From: Astropecten irregularis
Taxonomy: Eukaryota; Echinodermata; Asteroidea; Paxillosida; Astropectinidae
Length of the DNA stretch: 64,000 bases
NCBI GenBank assembly: GCA_963971285.1
Contig: OZ020255.1
Span: 6,572,001-6,636,000, forward strand
Direction of reading: 5' to 3'
Positions 62,545 through 64,000 of the stretch are shown here, one piece after another (position 1 is the first letter of the stretch; each line of letters opens with the position of its first letter). A model generated the notes under the pieces. It had not been told where the DNA came from. It was given only the letters and a program-made list of their open reading frames with translations, and searched no databases. Position numbers and translations under genes: made by a program.

Positions 62545-63877
62545 CCTTTTTTATTTTCAGTTCAACTTTCTAAAAATTATATGTGACGAAAATATGATCA
62601 GTTTCTGAAAAAAAACAACAACAACCCACAAAAATGTATTCCATTTTATTTTTAATTTCCAACAATAACATTTTTGTCCCTGTAGTATCTTACCGGTACT
62701 TTTTATAGTATTCAAAGGTCAACAATAATGATCACTGTACGTATCGATATTATCGACAATTCATAATAAATTGTATTTATTTATTTATTTATGATTATCT
62801 TATAATGTTTACCCTGGGTTTCTCATTCAGTAACTAAACTGATCTCCCATGGGTCCCAGCCAATACAAAGGTTATAAAAAATACAGTTTAAAAATCGATA
62901 TTAATTTACAGTTGATAAATTGATAAAGAATTTTGTAAAAATTTGATATTATTCATTTTATCATGGAAATTAGTTTGCTCATGCATTACCAGATGTTGGC
63001 AACGTTTCCTTTGTGCCCCAGGTCGAAAATAATAAATAGTCATGAAAACAAACAACACATTCATAAAGGCTAGCCCAGTTTTGATCAGCGCAGCCTGAAC
63101 AAATAATATTTCACATTATACCCGTTTAAATAAATAACTTCTTTAACTTTTATCACCTTTTAATTCAACCGACCTGTTGTTAATAATTAACTCCAATAAC
63201 ACTTCAGTTTTTATTTTTATCACATTAATTTTATTGTCATTGTACAATGAACATGTTCATCATGCACACAGAACAGTAAACACGAATGCGAATGCGAATC
63301 AAGCATCACCGTAAAAGTTGTAGGGCGCACCCAATCGGCCACATTTGGCCATTGAAATAGTCTGATGACTGATGTTTCTCTATCCTGCAAACCCATACAA
63401 AAAATCGAGTCGAAAATCAGACAATGCTTTTAATTGTCGGCTTTTGTTCTTACAGTAGGAATCATAATTGTTAAGTTTTATTACAACAAATCGTGGAGTG
63501 TATGAACAGTTTTTGAAGTGGCGTGTATTTCTTTGTTAATTTTCTTCAGACTTTTCGATTTGGAGAATAATGATGAAAGATCATGTCACCGACAGGAACT
63601 ACACGTTCCAAATAGGATTTCCGGTGATCATTTTCTTTTAGTCTGGTGCCTTGCTATTAATGTGTGTGATAATTATACAGTGAATTCTGTGTACCATACA
63701 TGTAGGATTTTTGGTGGGCATTGCCCATTTTTTGCTGGTGACAAACATAGTCGTGTCAGACGAGTAAGTGGATTTTTACTCTTCACTTCAGTTTTGGTCC
63801 TTCAAAATAGCTGGGATTTAAGCCTCGATTGTTTGTTTTCATCACTCTCCGGTGGGGCCAGGCCCTGAGACGTCAGA
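62545..63877. other. Intergenic / probable PIP4K2 upstream region
   Basis: AT-rich from 62545 to 63500. A 116-codon plus-strand frame (63518-63868) just before the PIP4K2 ATG has no family character and is more likely 5' UTR or promoter. No TATA or CCAAT arrangement stands out. Confidence 0.45.
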
Positions 63878-64000
63878 ATGGCAGCTATAGCTCCGAAATC
63901 GAAGAAAAAGAAGCATCTGAAACACGTACCCCAGAAAGTGAAATTATTTCGGGCGAGCGAACCACTGTTGAGTGTGTTGATGTGGGGGATTAACAGTACG
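63878..64000 (+). CDS. PIP4K2: Phosphatidylinositol 5-phosphate 4-kinase type-2, first coding exon (partial)
   Basis: This lipid kinase converts PI5P to PI(4,5)P2. From ATG the frame reads [16 protein letters not shown], then [20 protein letters not shown] and GINST at the window edge. [19 protein letters not shown] is the signature N-terminus of PIP4K2 proteins; PIP5K type-1 enzymes lack it. The catalytic domain is beyond the window. Because the three vertebrate paralogues arose within vertebrates, no A/B/C label is given. Confidence 0.96.
   Translation, partial: MAAIAPKSKKKKHLKHVPQKVKLFRASEPLLSVLMWGINST

Noticed and set aside
63518..63868. A 116-codon frame directly upstream of PIP4K2
   Set aside because: No family features. 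It ends 10 nt before the clear PIP4K2 start, so 5' UTR or promoter is more likely.

Overview
This window is animal nuclear DNA: multi-exon genes with GT-AG introns, very dense short transposable elements, a nuclear tRNA gene, and no operons. The most likely source is an echinoderm, probably a sea star. That rests on protein character and on repeat families I associate with echinoderm genomes (short inverted-repeat elements ending GGGGCCAATTTCAT, and TTAA-flanked elements), so the taxon is an inference.

Layout, left to right. (1) 1-40.1 kb, minus strand: ATP-citrate synthase (ACLY). Twenty coding exons join in frame to about 883 residues, a non-coding 5' exon lies near 39.75 kb, and the 3' end runs off the left edge. 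The first coding intron is 17.7 kb and is packed with repeats. A candidate two-exon small membrane-protein gene lies inside it on the opposite strand (31.88-33.22 kb). (2) 42.6-46.5 kb, plus strand: a complete five-exon SUMO1-like gene, followed by a probable 3' UTR holding a 62-bp minisatellite. (3) 55.3-61.95 kb, minus strand: a seven-coding-exon MSL1-like gene (coiled coil plus PEHE domain). Its largest intron carries a 1.4-kb TA-flanked element with inverted termini. (4) 62454-62527, plus strand: tRNA-Asn(GTT). (5) 63878 to the right edge, plus strand: the first coding exon of a PI5P 4-kinase (PIP4K2).

The four genes are not one pathway. ACLY makes cytosolic acetyl-CoA, MSL1 scaffolds the MSL histone acetyltransferase complex that uses acetyl-CoA, SUMO is a protein modifier and PIP4K2 is a lipid kinase. 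They may share ancient linkage: human ACLY, MSL1 and PIP4K2B all lie on 17q, and human SUMO1 lies on 2q near the HOXD paralogon.

The rest is mostly short DNA elements and tRNA-derived elements. The strongest mobile-element observations are foldback elements whose two arms carry outward-facing tRNA-like pol III promoters; TTAA insertions shown by comparison with an empty site; and a pair of repeats found side by side at two loci 40 kb apart. Gene calls rest on reading frames, splice signals and recalled family sequences. No database search was run.
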